Source: Bacteroidales bacterium UBA1180
GTDB lineage: Bacteria > Bacteroidota > Bacteroidia > Bacteroidales > Paludibacteraceae
Reading direction: 5' to 3'
Assembly (NCBI GenBank): GCA_002310195.1
Contig: DBYS01000009.1
Location: forward strand, 334-42,669
Length of the DNA stretch: 42,336 bases
Below the pieces are notes generated by a model that worked only from the letters and a program-made list of their open reading frames with translations, had not been told where the DNA came from and made no database searches. Position 1 is the stretch's first letter. Each line of letters starts with the position of its first letter. This document shows positions 31,773-39,819 of this stretch, in pieces. The position numbers and the translations under genes were made by a program.

Positions 31773-32075
31773 CTACTCGATCTCGAAGATATTCTTGAAT
31801 CCGCTCATACGGAAGATGTCGGCTACATCCTCGTTGAGGTTGATGATACGGATCGTGCCGCCTTTGGCTTCGCTCTCGCGCTTGAGCTGCATGAAGAATC
31901 GAAGACCGGCGGAGGAGATATACTCCATCTCGCTACAGTCGATCACCAGCGACTGATCGGCGATGCCCAGCACTTGCTGCAGATCGTCAGCCTGTTCGGT
32001 TGTGGCGATAGTGTCCAGTTCGCCAATGAGTTGAACGGTCGTCTGTTGTCCGTTCGGTTGAATGATTACTTGCAT
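31773..32075 (-). CDS. STAS-domain anti-anti-sigma factor-like protein
   Basis: 100 aa, a single STAS domain. The pattern VIDCSEMEYISSAGLRFF (about 45-61) is the SpoIIAA/RsbV signature. Ser55 aligns with the phosphorylated Ser58 of SpoIIAA. It would be phosphorylated by the HATPase domain and dephosphorylated by the PP2C domain of the protein encoded immediately upstream (1-bp gap), forming a partner-switching module. Its binding target, classically an anti-sigma factor, is not evident in the window. It is followed by the heptamer-filled gap and the NRPS, so it is probably co-transcribed with it. Confidence 0.9.
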   Translation of the reverse strand: MQVIIQPNGQQTTVQLIGELDTIATTEQADDLQQVLGIADQSLVIDCSEMEYISSAGLRFFMQLKRESEAKGGTIRIINLNEDVADIFRMSGFKNIFEIE

Positions 32076-32076
32076 A

Positions 32077-34113
32077 TTACTGATGATTAATGTTTTTGAT
32101 GATTGTCAGTTCGTTGATTCCGTCGCGGCGACGGTAACTCAGGTTGTCGGCGATCTGCCTGACCAGCGCTATGCCCAGGCCGCCAATCTGACGTTCGGCT
32201 GTGGTAACATCAGTGTCCACCTCGGCTTGCCGCGTCGGGTCGAACGCACCCCCGTTGTCCCGCAGGGTGACTATTAGCTGATGGCTGATAGCTGATGGCT
32301 GATGGCTGACTTCCATCTCCATCCAGTCGGCCTCCGAGTAGTTGACGATATTCGCCACCAGCTCTTCGATGGCTATCTGTGTTTTCTTCAGCTCGCGTGG
32401 CTGCATACCGGCGCACAGACCGTAGTTGTGCAGCGCGGTGCGGAGCTCAGGCCAATGCTCGATCTTGTTCTCCACACGTATGGTCAGCGGCTGTACCGCG
32501 CCGGTCTTGGTGATGGTCATCAGGGTGATGTCGTCCGTGGGCTCGGCTGATCCTATATACCGCTTGATGGCTTCCGGCAGATCGTCGCTGCTCGCTATGA
32601 TCTCTACCCATCGCTTCATGCCTAACATCTCCCGTGCGCTGTTGCGTGCTTCGGTCACACCGTCGGTATATAGCACCAGGGTCTCACCTTCGCCTAACAT
32701 ACATCCCTGTTCCACAAACTGATACTTGCCGTCGTAACCTAACGGGATGTTCGGCTCCACCTCTAACCTCTCACCTCTAACCAGCCCGGAGGGCGCTAAC
32801 CTCTTAACTATCGGCACACAGTGCCCCGCATTGCAGTAGAGCAGCTTGCCCGTAGGGATATGCAGGCAGCCGATGAAAGCCGTAACGAAGGTAAACGACG
32901 GATTGTTCTCGCTGAGCACGGCATTCATCTCCTGCATGATTTCTTTGGGAGATTTGGCACGTACTCCCGCTGCCCGGAACAGGTTCACCGCCGCACTCAT
33001 GAACATCGCCGCCGGCACACCTTTGCCGCTCACATCGCCGATGATGAACCACAGCTCATCCTGCTCGCGATGGAAGTCATACAGGTCGCCGCCCACCTCG
33101 CGCATCGGCAACAGATCCGCTTCCAACTGCACCCCGTCACCCGCTGATTGCTGACTGCTGACTGCTGACTGCTGCTTTGGCAACATTCCCATCTGTATGT
33201 CATGGGCGATCTGCAGCTCTTTTTCGATCACTTTGTTTGCCGTCTCTACGCGGGTGAGCGCATCGTGCTCCTTGCGTATGTGGTGCAGCAGGACACCTAT
33301 GATCAGTATGCCGGACAACAGTACCGAGATAGTGATCAGACTAGTCCAGGCGATCTCTTCGCGAATGTGGTACTTCGGCACACCGATCACCAGACGCATG
33401 TCAGTCGGTTCGAGCACTTTTTCGAACATGATCTTATCACTCGTGTCTGTGCCGTCACCTATCTCCACGATCACCTTGCCGTCGGTGCTGAACAGTTGGC
33501 AAATAGCATCCTCGTACGGCAAGATATCTCCCATGACCCGCCGCGTCCAGGCCAGGGTGTAATCCGCACCGGCTATGCCTACCAGATTACCGTGCTCGTC
33601 ATACGCTTTGCGCGAATGGGTGAATACCGGGTCGGAATGATCGCCGTCGTTGTACGGCAAACTCCAGTGACCACCTTCGTCGCTCTTGAGTGCACCTGTG
33701 AACCAGTCGCGGCCGGGAAAATCGATGTTGTTGCCTACGTCATACACGATGATCGAATCCTGACTTGCACGGAACGCACAAGGCGCGAACCACTTGACAG
33801 GCTTAGATGAACTGTCAGGCAGGAAAGTGATGTAACAGCTGTACAGATCAGGAAAATGCTTCAGCACGGTAGCCAGCAGCCGGTAGTACTCGTCAGGACT
33901 GTCGTCGAACTCCGGAAGGAAACGGACTATATCGTCCGTCGCCTCGTACATGTCATATATCTCGAACACGAAATCCTTCTGCGCCAGCTCCATCTTGTAG
34001 GCGATACTGCTCTCCAGTTCTTTCTTTTCGCGACGATACGACACAATGAACTGCACCGTCATCGCTATGATGAGGAACGCTGCACATACTATCGGCAAAG
34101 CCTTCTGTTTCAT
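32077..34113 (-). CDS. Membrane sensor SpoIIE/PP2C phosphatase fused to RsbW-like HATPase
   Basis: 678 aa. A membrane segment (about 5-25), an extracytoplasmic Cache-like sensor domain (about 30-250), a second membrane segment (about 258-280), a short helical linker, a PP2C/SpoIIE phosphatase (GGDLYDF with metal-binding Asp343; GDVSGKGVPAAMF; PTDDITLM) and a C-terminal RsbW-type HATPase (IEELVANIVNYSE, LRDNGGAFDP, GGLGIALV). Kinase and phosphatase in one chain could both act on the STAS protein encoded 1 bp downstream. The sensor would couple an external signal to this switch. Three short repeat arrays (32276-32310, 32759-32779, 33143-33177) are inserted in loops. GH3 lies 18 bp upstream. Confidence 0.92.
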   Translation of the reverse strand: MKQKALPIVCAAFLIIAMTVQFIVSYRREKKELESSIAYKMELAQKDFVFEIYDMYEATDDIVRFLPEFDDSPDEYYRLLATVLKHFPDLYSCYITFLPDSSSKPVKWFAPCAFRASQDSIIVYDVGNNIDFPGRDWFTGALKSDEGGHWSLPYNDGDHSDPVFTHSRKAYDEHGNLVGIAGADYTLAWTRRVMGDILPYEDAICQLFSTDGKVIVEIGDGTDTSDKIMFEKVLEPTDMRLVIGVPKYHIREEIAWTSLITISVLLSGILIIGVLLHHIRKEHDALTRVETANKVIEKELQIAHDIQMGMLPKQQSAVSSQQSAGDGVQLEADLLPMREVGGDLYDFHREQDELWFIIGDVSGKGVPAAMFMSAAVNLFRAAGVRAKSPKEIMQEMNAVLSENNPSFTFVTAFIGCLHIPTGKLLYCNAGHCVPIVKRLAPSGLVRGERLEVEPNIPLGYDGKYQFVEQGCMLGEGETLVLYTDGVTEARNSAREMLGMKRWVEIIASSDDLPEAIKRYIGSAEPTDDITLMTITKTGAVQPLTIRVENKIEHWPELRTALHNYGLCAGMQPRELKKTQIAIEELVANIVNYSEADWMEMEVSHQPSAISHQLIVTLRDNGGAFDPTRQAEVDTDVTTAERQIGGLGIALVRQIADNLSYRRRDGINELTIIKNINHQ
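32276..32310 (-). repeat. Heptamer array 5x7 in the HATPase domain
   Basis: AGCTGAT, GGCTGAT, AGCTGAT, GGCTGAT, GGCTGAC: exactly 35 nt, encoding the SHQPSAISHQ loop (about residues 602-613) directly before LIVTLRDNGG. Confidence 0.9.
32759..32779 (-). repeat. Heptamer array 3x7 plus hairpin in the PP2C domain
   Basis: ACCTCTA, ACCTCTC, ACCTCTA, then the GCCC-gga-GGGC hairpin (32784-32794) and a further ACCTCTT copy. Together they encode KRLAPSGLVRGERLEV, a loop inside the phosphatase domain. Confidence 0.75.
33143..33177 (-). repeat. Heptamer array 5x7 at the start of the PP2C domain
   Basis: GCTGATT, three GCTGACT, GCTGCTT: exactly 35 nt, encoding KQQSAVSSQQSAG (about residues 313-324) between the signalling helix (MGMLP) and the phosphatase core. 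Confidence 0.9.
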
Positions 34114-34131
34114 GATCGTGAGCGGTGGCTG

Positions 34132-35829
34132 TTACTTGTCAATCACGAGGTTCTTAAATTTGGCGTGACGCTTGTCGTCCTGCATCAGCAGGTTCATCTT
34201 GAACTGTCCGTCGCGTGCTCCCTCGGCTATACATTGTGCCTTGAACGTCTCGAACGACTCGTGTTGCAACCGGTGGGTGACTGGATCCTTGACGCGGAAC
34301 GACTCACGTTTGGCTTTGTACTCGATGTTCACCACTTGCAGCACCTCATCCACGCGTTTGGTGAACTGCTCGGCCTGCTCCTGCGTGGTTGTCAGATCCT
34401 CGAACTCGTAGTAGAAATGGTAGGCAGAGATCGACAGATCGGCAAAGCCCACGAAGAACTTAACAGGCATCTTCAGCTCTTTCTCGGCCGTACGCACCGC
34501 CTCGATGAACTGACGCTCGTGGAGCTTCTCGCCGGTCATCGTAACGATACCGTTGACCTTCTGGATCATGTGAACGGTGGGCGTATTCTCAAAGCACGGA
34601 CCGACCTCTACCAGATCGTTCATGTTATACCGGTACAGACCTGCGTAGGTGCTCACAAACGGGCAGTAACGCTTGCCTTGCTCCAGCTCGTGCAGCTGCA
34701 GGAAACGCGGGTTGGGATTGTCGATATCTTTCTCCTCGATGAACTCGTAGTAGTGCATGTGCGGGAAAAGAACGGTGTTGTTGGTATCGTCAAGCACCAG
34801 ACCGAAACGGCATTCCGAGGAGAAGTAACCGAACTCCTGGTGAAGCATCTGCTCGGGGAACGAGTCCTTGAACTTGTCGAGGTACACCTTCGTGTTGCCG
34901 CACTTCCAGGTGTTCAGGATCTGCATGTCAGGCCAGTAGTGCTTGGGCAGCACCTGGCCGTACTTCGCCTTCAGTGCCCGCAGCTCGTTGGCACGTTCGG
35001 GGTTCGGCTTGAGATAGGGTTGGATAGCTGCGCGGATCTCGGGACTGATATTCAGGTCGGCGCGGAGCGTGCCGTGCTCGATGTCGTCGCAGTAGCTGTC
35101 GAAGTACTCGTTTACATTGTTCTGCATTTCAACGATCGTCGAGGGGTTGGCGGTCACGATCAGGGTGATGTTCCGCTCGATACCCATACGCATGATGGTG
35201 TAGTAGCGTGCCGTGTAGTCGGCTATGGCGAACACCTCCGCCGGCGAGGCGTAGAGCTTCTTGACAAATTTCGGACAGTCGCGCTGCGTCACGCCGCTCA
35301 CCGAGCCGAACACCGTGCCGTCGGGAGCATACCCCTCGATCACCTTGCCTACGATGCTTACGATCTTGCCCTTATACACCTTCGGGCGGTTCTTGATGAA
35401 GTTGAACAGCCAGACCTTGGTCATCTTGCCATACACGGTGTTAAGATACACATCGGTGATCGGTATCCATTTGGGCTCCTTGGTCGTGCCCGAGGTGGTG
35501 GCATACATGATAGGTTTGCCGGGGAAGAGGATGTCCGACTCGCCGTTTTTATGACGCTCTACGTACGGACGCAGAGATTCGTACTCCTGTGCGGGAACAT
35601 ACTTCTGATACAGGGCATAGAGTTCCTTGTCGTCCTTGGCGCTCAGGATCTCGCCGAAATGATGTTCGCGGCCATACACCGTGTCTTTGGCGTAGGTAAG
35701 TATGCCGCGAAGTGTCTGTTCACTTGTCCGGCGAGGATCACGGCTCGCCGACTTGAGCTTGAGGTACTGAATACCGCCTGCTACACCGAGCAGGAAATTC
35801 GGTACAAAGGCATTATTTAGTTTTTCCAT
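34132..35829 (-). CDS. GH3-family acyl-adenylating enzyme
   Basis: 565 aa from ATG 35827-35829; a longer frame reaches 35886 but crosses the promoter. The phosphate-binding loop YATTSGTTKEPKWIP and the SVSGVTQRDCP and YRYNMNDLVEVG segments match the GH3 superfamily, named for plant auxin-responsive GH3 amido synthetases that adenylate an acyl acid and join it to an amino acid. Bacterial members are common in Bacteroidota and largely uncharacterised. No signal peptide is seen; it is probably cytoplasmic or membrane-associated. It is the first gene of the minus-strand cluster with SpoIIE, STAS and NRPS. A role in supplying an acyl or amide group to the NRPS product is speculation. Confidence 0.85.
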   Translation of the reverse strand: MEKLNNAFVPNFLLGVAGGIQYLKLKSASRDPRRTSEQTLRGILTYAKDTVYGREHHFGEILSAKDDKELYALYQKYVPAQEYESLRPYVERHKNGESDILFPGKPIMYATTSGTTKEPKWIPITDVYLNTVYGKMTKVWLFNFIKNRPKVYKGKIVSIVGKVIEGYAPDGTVFGSVSGVTQRDCPKFVKKLYASPAEVFAIADYTARYYTIMRMGIERNITLIVTANPSTIVEMQNNVNEYFDSYCDDIEHGTLRADLNISPEIRAAIQPYLKPNPERANELRALKAKYGQVLPKHYWPDMQILNTWKCGNTKVYLDKFKDSFPEQMLHQEFGYFSSECRFGLVLDDTNNTVLFPHMHYYEFIEEKDIDNPNPRFLQLHELEQGKRYCPFVSTYAGLYRYNMNDLVEVGPCFENTPTVHMIQKVNGIVTMTGEKLHERQFIEAVRTAEKELKMPVKFFVGFADLSISAYHFYYEFEDLTTTQEQAEQFTKRVDEVLQVVNIEYKAKRESFRVKDPVTHRLQHESFETFKAQCIAEGARDGQFKMNLLMQDDKRHAKFKNLVIDK

Positions 35830-35855
35830 GAGATAGTAGATCTTAATGATTTGTG

Positions 35856-35887
35856 CAAAGATACAATTTTTTTTTGAATTTTGCAAA
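35856..35887 (-). promoter_or_regulatory. Promoter of the GH3-SpoIIE-STAS-NRPS cluster
   Basis: Minus strand: TTTG (35887-35884), 20-nt spacer, TATCTTTG (35863-35856), a full consensus match. The leader to the GH3 ATG is about 20-25 nt. I found no other consensus promoter on this strand at the gene boundaries down to 17793. Confidence 0.8.
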
Positions 35888-35912
35888 CAATCGCCACAAA
35901 ATTATGAAATAA

Positions 35913-35944
35913 TTTGCATAAATCAATAATTTTTTGTACTTTTG
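35913..35944 (+). promoter_or_regulatory. Promoter of the secreted GH13 gene, nearly at the start codon
   Basis: TTTG (35913-35916), 20-nt spacer, TACTTTTG (35937-35944). The -7 box ends only 4 nt before ATG 35949, so transcription would start at or next to the ATG, giving a leaderless mRNA. Confidence 0.75.
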
Positions 35945-35948
35945 CACC

Positions 35949-38597
35949 ATGAAAAAACTTTTCCTCTCTGCTTTCGCCCTATTGGCAGCTATTGCGCTGC
36001 AAGCGGCCACATATTACCCGTCACGAACCGATTTCCGTGACGAGCAGATCTATTTTCTGCTTCCTACACGGTTCTACGACGGCGATCCGTCGAACAACAC
36101 CCAGTGCTGGGACAACCAGTCGAAGAACGCCGGCGACCCCGCCTGGCGAGGCGACTTCAAGGGATTGATCGAGAAGATGGATTACATCAAAGCCCTGGGG
36201 TTCACCGCTATATGGATCACACCGATCGTGGAGAACGCTTCGGGTTATGATTACCACGGCTACCATGCTCACGACTTCTCGAAGGTGGATCACCGTCATG
36301 AGTCGGAAGGCGTGAGTTTTCAGACGGTGATCAACGAGGCGCACAAGCGTGGGATGAAGATCATCCTCGATATTGTGCTCAACCATACGGGTAACTTCGG
36401 CGAGGCGAACTTGTGCAAGCTCTTTGAGCGCGACTGGGCTGCCGATCAGTCGTCACCCGACGAGTGTATGATTCCCTATACGCAATCCGAGGGCGGCCGG
36501 TTGCCGGACAACTACGCCTCGCTCGCCGGCAGTCAGCAGTACTCTGCACGCCTGTCGCAGATGAAGAACACCACCGGTGTCAATTACGACACCCACAACT
36601 ACTGGCATCACTACGGCAACTTCAACTGGGACGAACCGAACCGCTGGTTTGCGCAGATAGCAGGCGACTGCGTGGATCTGAACACCGAGAATCCGGCCGT
36701 ATATAACTACCTCATCCAATGCTACACCACGTTCATCAACATGGGTGTGGACGGTTTCCGTATCGACACCGGCGGACATATACCCCGATTGTCGTTCAAC
36801 AACGCATTTATTCCGGCATTCATAGCCGCGGGTGAGGCAGCGAAAGACAAACGCGGCGGCACGCCGTTCTATATGTTTGCCGAGGTATGTGCGCGCTACA
36901 GCAGCATCCTCTACCGCGAGCATGCCAATCTCTCGCCGTTCTTCTACACCTGGGCGGAGTCGAAGAGTTACGCGTGGGACGACGATCCTACGTCGTGGGA
37001 TAACCTCACAGAGATGGAAGGCTCGCCCTGTACGTCACATACGAACTGGCAGTCATGCTGGAAGCAGGCAGATGACGATTTCGGCGGTTTATCGGGTCAG
37101 CCCACATCTACCAACGCCCTGTTGAGCGGCAACGACTATCACACGCCCGACTACTCGCAAGCTTCCGGGCTGCATGTGATCGACTTTACCGAGCACTGGA
37201 ACTTCGCCAGCGCTTCCGGTGCGTGGAACATAGCCAAACCGTCGAACGACAAGTACTACAACGACGCGACGTGGAACGTGGTGTATGTCGATTCGCATGA
37301 CTATGCTCCCGATGAGGTGCAGTTCAACCGATTCTCCAAACCCCAGAGCACTTGGGCGGAAAACCTGAGTCTGATGTACACCCACCGCGGCATCCCGTGC
37401 GTGTTCTACGGTTCGGAGGTGGAGTTCCAGAAAGGCAAACGCATCGACGAGGGCACGAACATCGCCCTGCAGAACTCCGGCAGAGCATATTACGGCGGGT
37501 ACATCAAGGGCGATATAACCACCACTGATTTTGCCGAATACACCGGTGCAACGGGCAATCTTGCCACCTCGCTGTCGCACCCGCTGGCGCAACATATACA
37601 GCGCTTGAGCAAGATCCGCATGGCTGTGCCCGCTCTGCGCAAAGGGCAGTACTCGGTGGATGGCTGTTCGGGATCGTTTGCGTTCAAGCGGCGTTATACC
37701 GACGATACGACCGACAGTTATGCGCTCATCTGCATCAGCGGCAACGGCACGTTCACAGGCATATTGAACGGCACGTACACCGATTGCGTGACGGGTGATA
37801 CGAAGACGGTCACCGACGGCAAGCTATCCGTCAGCTGCTCCGGCAAAGGCAACCTGCGCGTGTATGTGCTCTCGACCGACAAGACGCCTGCCCCGGGAAA
37901 GATCGGCGAAGACGGCAAGTATATATTCATCGCTTCGGCGAAGAACATCCCCGACCCCGTATGGGACGGGACGGAGATGGAACTGACGGACGATCCGTCG
38001 AACCCGGGCGGCGGTGAGGTGACTGAGCCTGTGGCGCCTTGTCTTACCGATGCCGACGAGCGGGCGGTGTTCTTCACCAAGTCAAGCGATTTCGGCAATG
38101 CAATCAACTGCTACATCTGGCATACGGGTACGGGCAGCACGGTGCAGGTGTGCGGCGGTTGGCCGGGCAAGAAAGCCATCGCGCTGGGTAATGGCTCGTA
38201 CAAGTTCGTTGTGCCCGCCGATGCCAAAGAGATTGACGACAGTTGGATGATCATCTGGAACGACGGCAGCGGCACGCAGACGCAGGACCTCAAGTTCCGC
38301 AACCAGTACCTCTACACCGGCGCAAACAAAGGAGCAATCCAGCCGACGGAGCTTATTACGGCCATCTGCGAGCAGAACACCGCTGTTGAGGAGGTTACGG
38401 CTGCGGCTATAAGTGTGTTTGTGCGCGACGGCGAGATAGTGATCATCGCACCGCAACAAATGCAAGGACAGACGATACCTATCTATACTGCTACGGGACA
38501 ACTGATCCGCACCGTTACCCTCCATACAAAAGCAAACCGCATCAGCGGTCTGCCGTGCGGTTTGTATCTCGTAGGAGGAAAGAAAATTACCATATAA
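35949..38597 (+). CDS. Secreted GH13 alpha-amylase with starch-binding module and T9SS-like tail
   Basis: 882 aa from ATG 35949, where MKKLFLSAFALLAAIALQA is a signal peptide. GH13 motifs: DIVLNHTG, GFRIDTGG with nucleophile Asp273, AEVCARYS with acid/base Glu312, and VDSHDY with Asp451. A beta C-domain (about 540-640) leads to a carbohydrate-binding-like module (about 690-810; CYIWHTGTG, GGWPGKKAIALG, WMIIWNDGSG), similar to starch-binding CBM26-type modules. The C-terminal 70 residues (TIPIYTATGQLIRT, LPCGLYLVGGKKITI) resemble T9SS sorting domains. It should degrade starch outside the cell, complementing the intracellular GH13 at 2283-3920. It overlaps the convergent methyltransferase gene by 11 bp. 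Confidence 0.93.
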   Translation: MKKLFLSAFALLAAIALQAATYYPSRTDFRDEQIYFLLPTRFYDGDPSNNTQCWDNQSKNAGDPAWRGDFKGLIEKMDYIKALGFTAIWITPIVENASGYDYHGYHAHDFSKVDHRHESEGVSFQTVINEAHKRGMKIILDIVLNHTGNFGEANLCKLFERDWAADQSSPDECMIPYTQSEGGRLPDNYASLAGSQQYSARLSQMKNTTGVNYDTHNYWHHYGNFNWDEPNRWFAQIAGDCVDLNTENPAVYNYLIQCYTTFINMGVDGFRIDTGGHIPRLSFNNAFIPAFIAAGEAAKDKRGGTPFYMFAEVCARYSSILYREHANLSPFFYTWAESKSYAWDDDPTSWDNLTEMEGSPCTSHTNWQSCWKQADDDFGGLSGQPTSTNALLSGNDYHTPDYSQASGLHVIDFTEHWNFASASGAWNIAKPSNDKYYNDATWNVVYVDSHDYAPDEVQFNRFSKPQSTWAENLSLMYTHRGIPCVFYGSEVEFQKGKRIDEGTNIALQNSGRAYYGGYIKGDITTTDFAEYTGATGNLATSLSHPLAQHIQRLSKIRMAVPALRKGQYSVDGCSGSFAFKRRYTDDTTDSYALICISGNGTFTGILNGTYTDCVTGDTKTVTDGKLSVSCSGKGNLRVYVLSTDKTPAPGKIGEDGKYIFIASAKNIPDPVWDGTEMELTDDPSNPGGGEVTEPVAPCLTDADERAVFFTKSSDFGNAINCYIWHTGTGSTVQVCGGWPGKKAIALGNGSYKFVVPADAKEIDDSWMIIWNDGSGTQTQDLKFRNQYLYTGANKGAIQPTELITAICEQNTAVEEVTAAAISVFVRDGEIVIIAPQQMQGQTIPIYTATGQLIRTVTLHTKANRISGLPCGLYLVGGKKITI

Positions 38598-39258
38598 ACG
38601 GCACAACTCTATAGCGCACTCGCTGCTTGTACTCCTTGTAGCCTTTCAGTTCGCGCTCAAGCACCTGTTCCTCGTTGCGAATACGCAGGGCGATGATGGG
38701 AATATACAGCAGCATTATGACTAACGACCAAGGCGACGCAAGCACCAGGGGCATAGAGAGGAACAGCAGCAATGTGGCAGCATACATCGGATGGCGAACA
38801 ATGCCGTACAGACCGGTGCTGACTACTTGCTGATCCTTTTGCACTTCAATCGTCCGTGAGAGCCACACGTTTTCGCGCATCACTTCGGCGTACAGGATAT
38901 AGGCGGCCAGAAAGACGGCCGTAGCCGCATACACTGCCCAATCGGGTAACATGTACCACCCGAAGCGGCGGCTCAGACCCGCAACAACGAACACCGCGAT
39001 GAACATCAAGCCGCTCAGCGCCACTACCCATTTCTGCTCCTGCTGTTGCTCTTTGGCATCAAGGCGCTTGCGCAGCAAATCCGGCTGGCGGATCATCAAC
39101 ACGATACCTGCAATGAACATCGGCACGAACAGGATGCCGATGAATAGCCACGCCTGCCAAAAGTCAAACGTTCCGGCAGGAAGGAACAGTAGCAGTCCGA
39201 TCAGCAGCAAACCGAGAGCGAACTTTGTGAGTGCCTGAAAGAATAGTTTGGGTGTCAT
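38587..39258 (-). CDS. Isoprenylcysteine/phospholipid methyltransferase-like membrane protein
   Basis: 223 aa with five or so membrane segments. The C-terminal half has the ICMT/PEMT signature: LYGIVRHPMYAATLLL, then ALRIRNEEQVLERELKGYKEY and RVRYRVVP, which bind S-adenosylmethionine at the membrane face. Bacterial members methylate lipids or small molecules; the substrate is unknown. It is third in the DUF1295-MsrA-methyltransferase run, 12 bp after msrA, and its stop overlaps the end of the convergent GH13 gene by 11 bp. Confidence 0.85.
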   Translation of the reverse strand: MTPKLFFQALTKFALGLLLIGLLLFLPAGTFDFWQAWLFIGILFVPMFIAGIVLMIRQPDLLRKRLDAKEQQQEQKWVVALSGLMFIAVFVVAGLSRRFGWYMLPDWAVYAATAVFLAAYILYAEVMRENVWLSRTIEVQKDQQVVSTGLYGIVRHPMYAATLLLFLSMPLVLASPWSLVIMLLYIPIIALRIRNEEQVLERELKGYKEYKQRVRYRVVPFIW

Positions 39259-39270
39259 AATTTGCTGTTT

Positions 39271-39819
39271 TTAGTCTTCTTTTTCGCTGCCTGTCGGTCG
39301 TGTATAGCCGGCAGGAGTAGTAGTCCGGGCGAAGTCGAACAATGCTTTGGGTAAGTGGCAGTAGCCGTCGGGATGTTTGTCCAAGTAATCCTGATGGTAC
39401 TCGTCGGCAGGGTAGAAGTTCCGCAAAGGACGTTTCTCCACAACCAAAGGTTGCGCGTACTTGCTCTGTTCCTCAGCATATACCTGCTCAATGACCGGCA
39501 GGTCTGCCGCGTCCGTATAATAGATGCCTGTGCGGTAACGAGTACCTTCGTCGTGGCCTTGTTTGTTCAAGCTGGTAGGGTCAATAGCCGCGAAGAACAT
39601 CCGCAGCAGGAACTCGAGCGGCACCTGCGAAGGGGCGTAAACGACATGCACTGTTTCCGCATAACCGGTCGTGTCGGTATAGACCTGCTCGTAGGTCGGG
39701 TTGCTCGTTAGTCCGTTGGCAAAACCCACTTCGGTCTCAACCACTCCGGCTATCTGCTTGAAGAAATGCTCCGTGCCCCAGAAACATCCTCCGGCGAAAT
39801 AGATGTGTTTGGGTGTCAT
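39271..39819 (-). CDS. msrA: Peptide methionine sulfoxide reductase A
   Basis: 182 aa from ATG 39817-39819, chosen because MTPKHIYFAGGCFWG places the catalytic GCFWG (Cys12) at the usual distance. The open frame extends 57 codons upstream, but inside the DUF1295 gene. Further motifs: YEQVYTDTTGYAETVHVVY, DPTSLNKQGHDEGTRYRTGIYY and the C-terminal EYHQDYLDKHPDGYC. It repairs methionine-S-sulfoxide in proteins. No signal peptide is seen, so it is cytoplasmic. The start overlaps the DUF1295 stop by 4 bp (ATGA). Confidence 0.95.
   Translation of the reverse strand: MTPKHIYFAGGCFWGTEHFFKQIAGVVETEVGFANGLTSNPTYEQVYTDTTGYAETVHVVYAPSQVPLEFLLRMFFAAIDPTSLNKQGHDEGTRYRTGIYYTDAADLPVIEQVYAEEQSKYAQPLVVEKRPLRNFYPADEYHQDYLDKHPDGYCHLPKALFDFARTTTPAGYTRPTGSEKED

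Noticed and set aside
33856..35820. 654-codon open frame on the plus strand opposite the GH3 gene
   Set aside because: It mirrors the GH3 coding frame and shows no domain-like sequence; long antisense frames are common in GC-rich genes.
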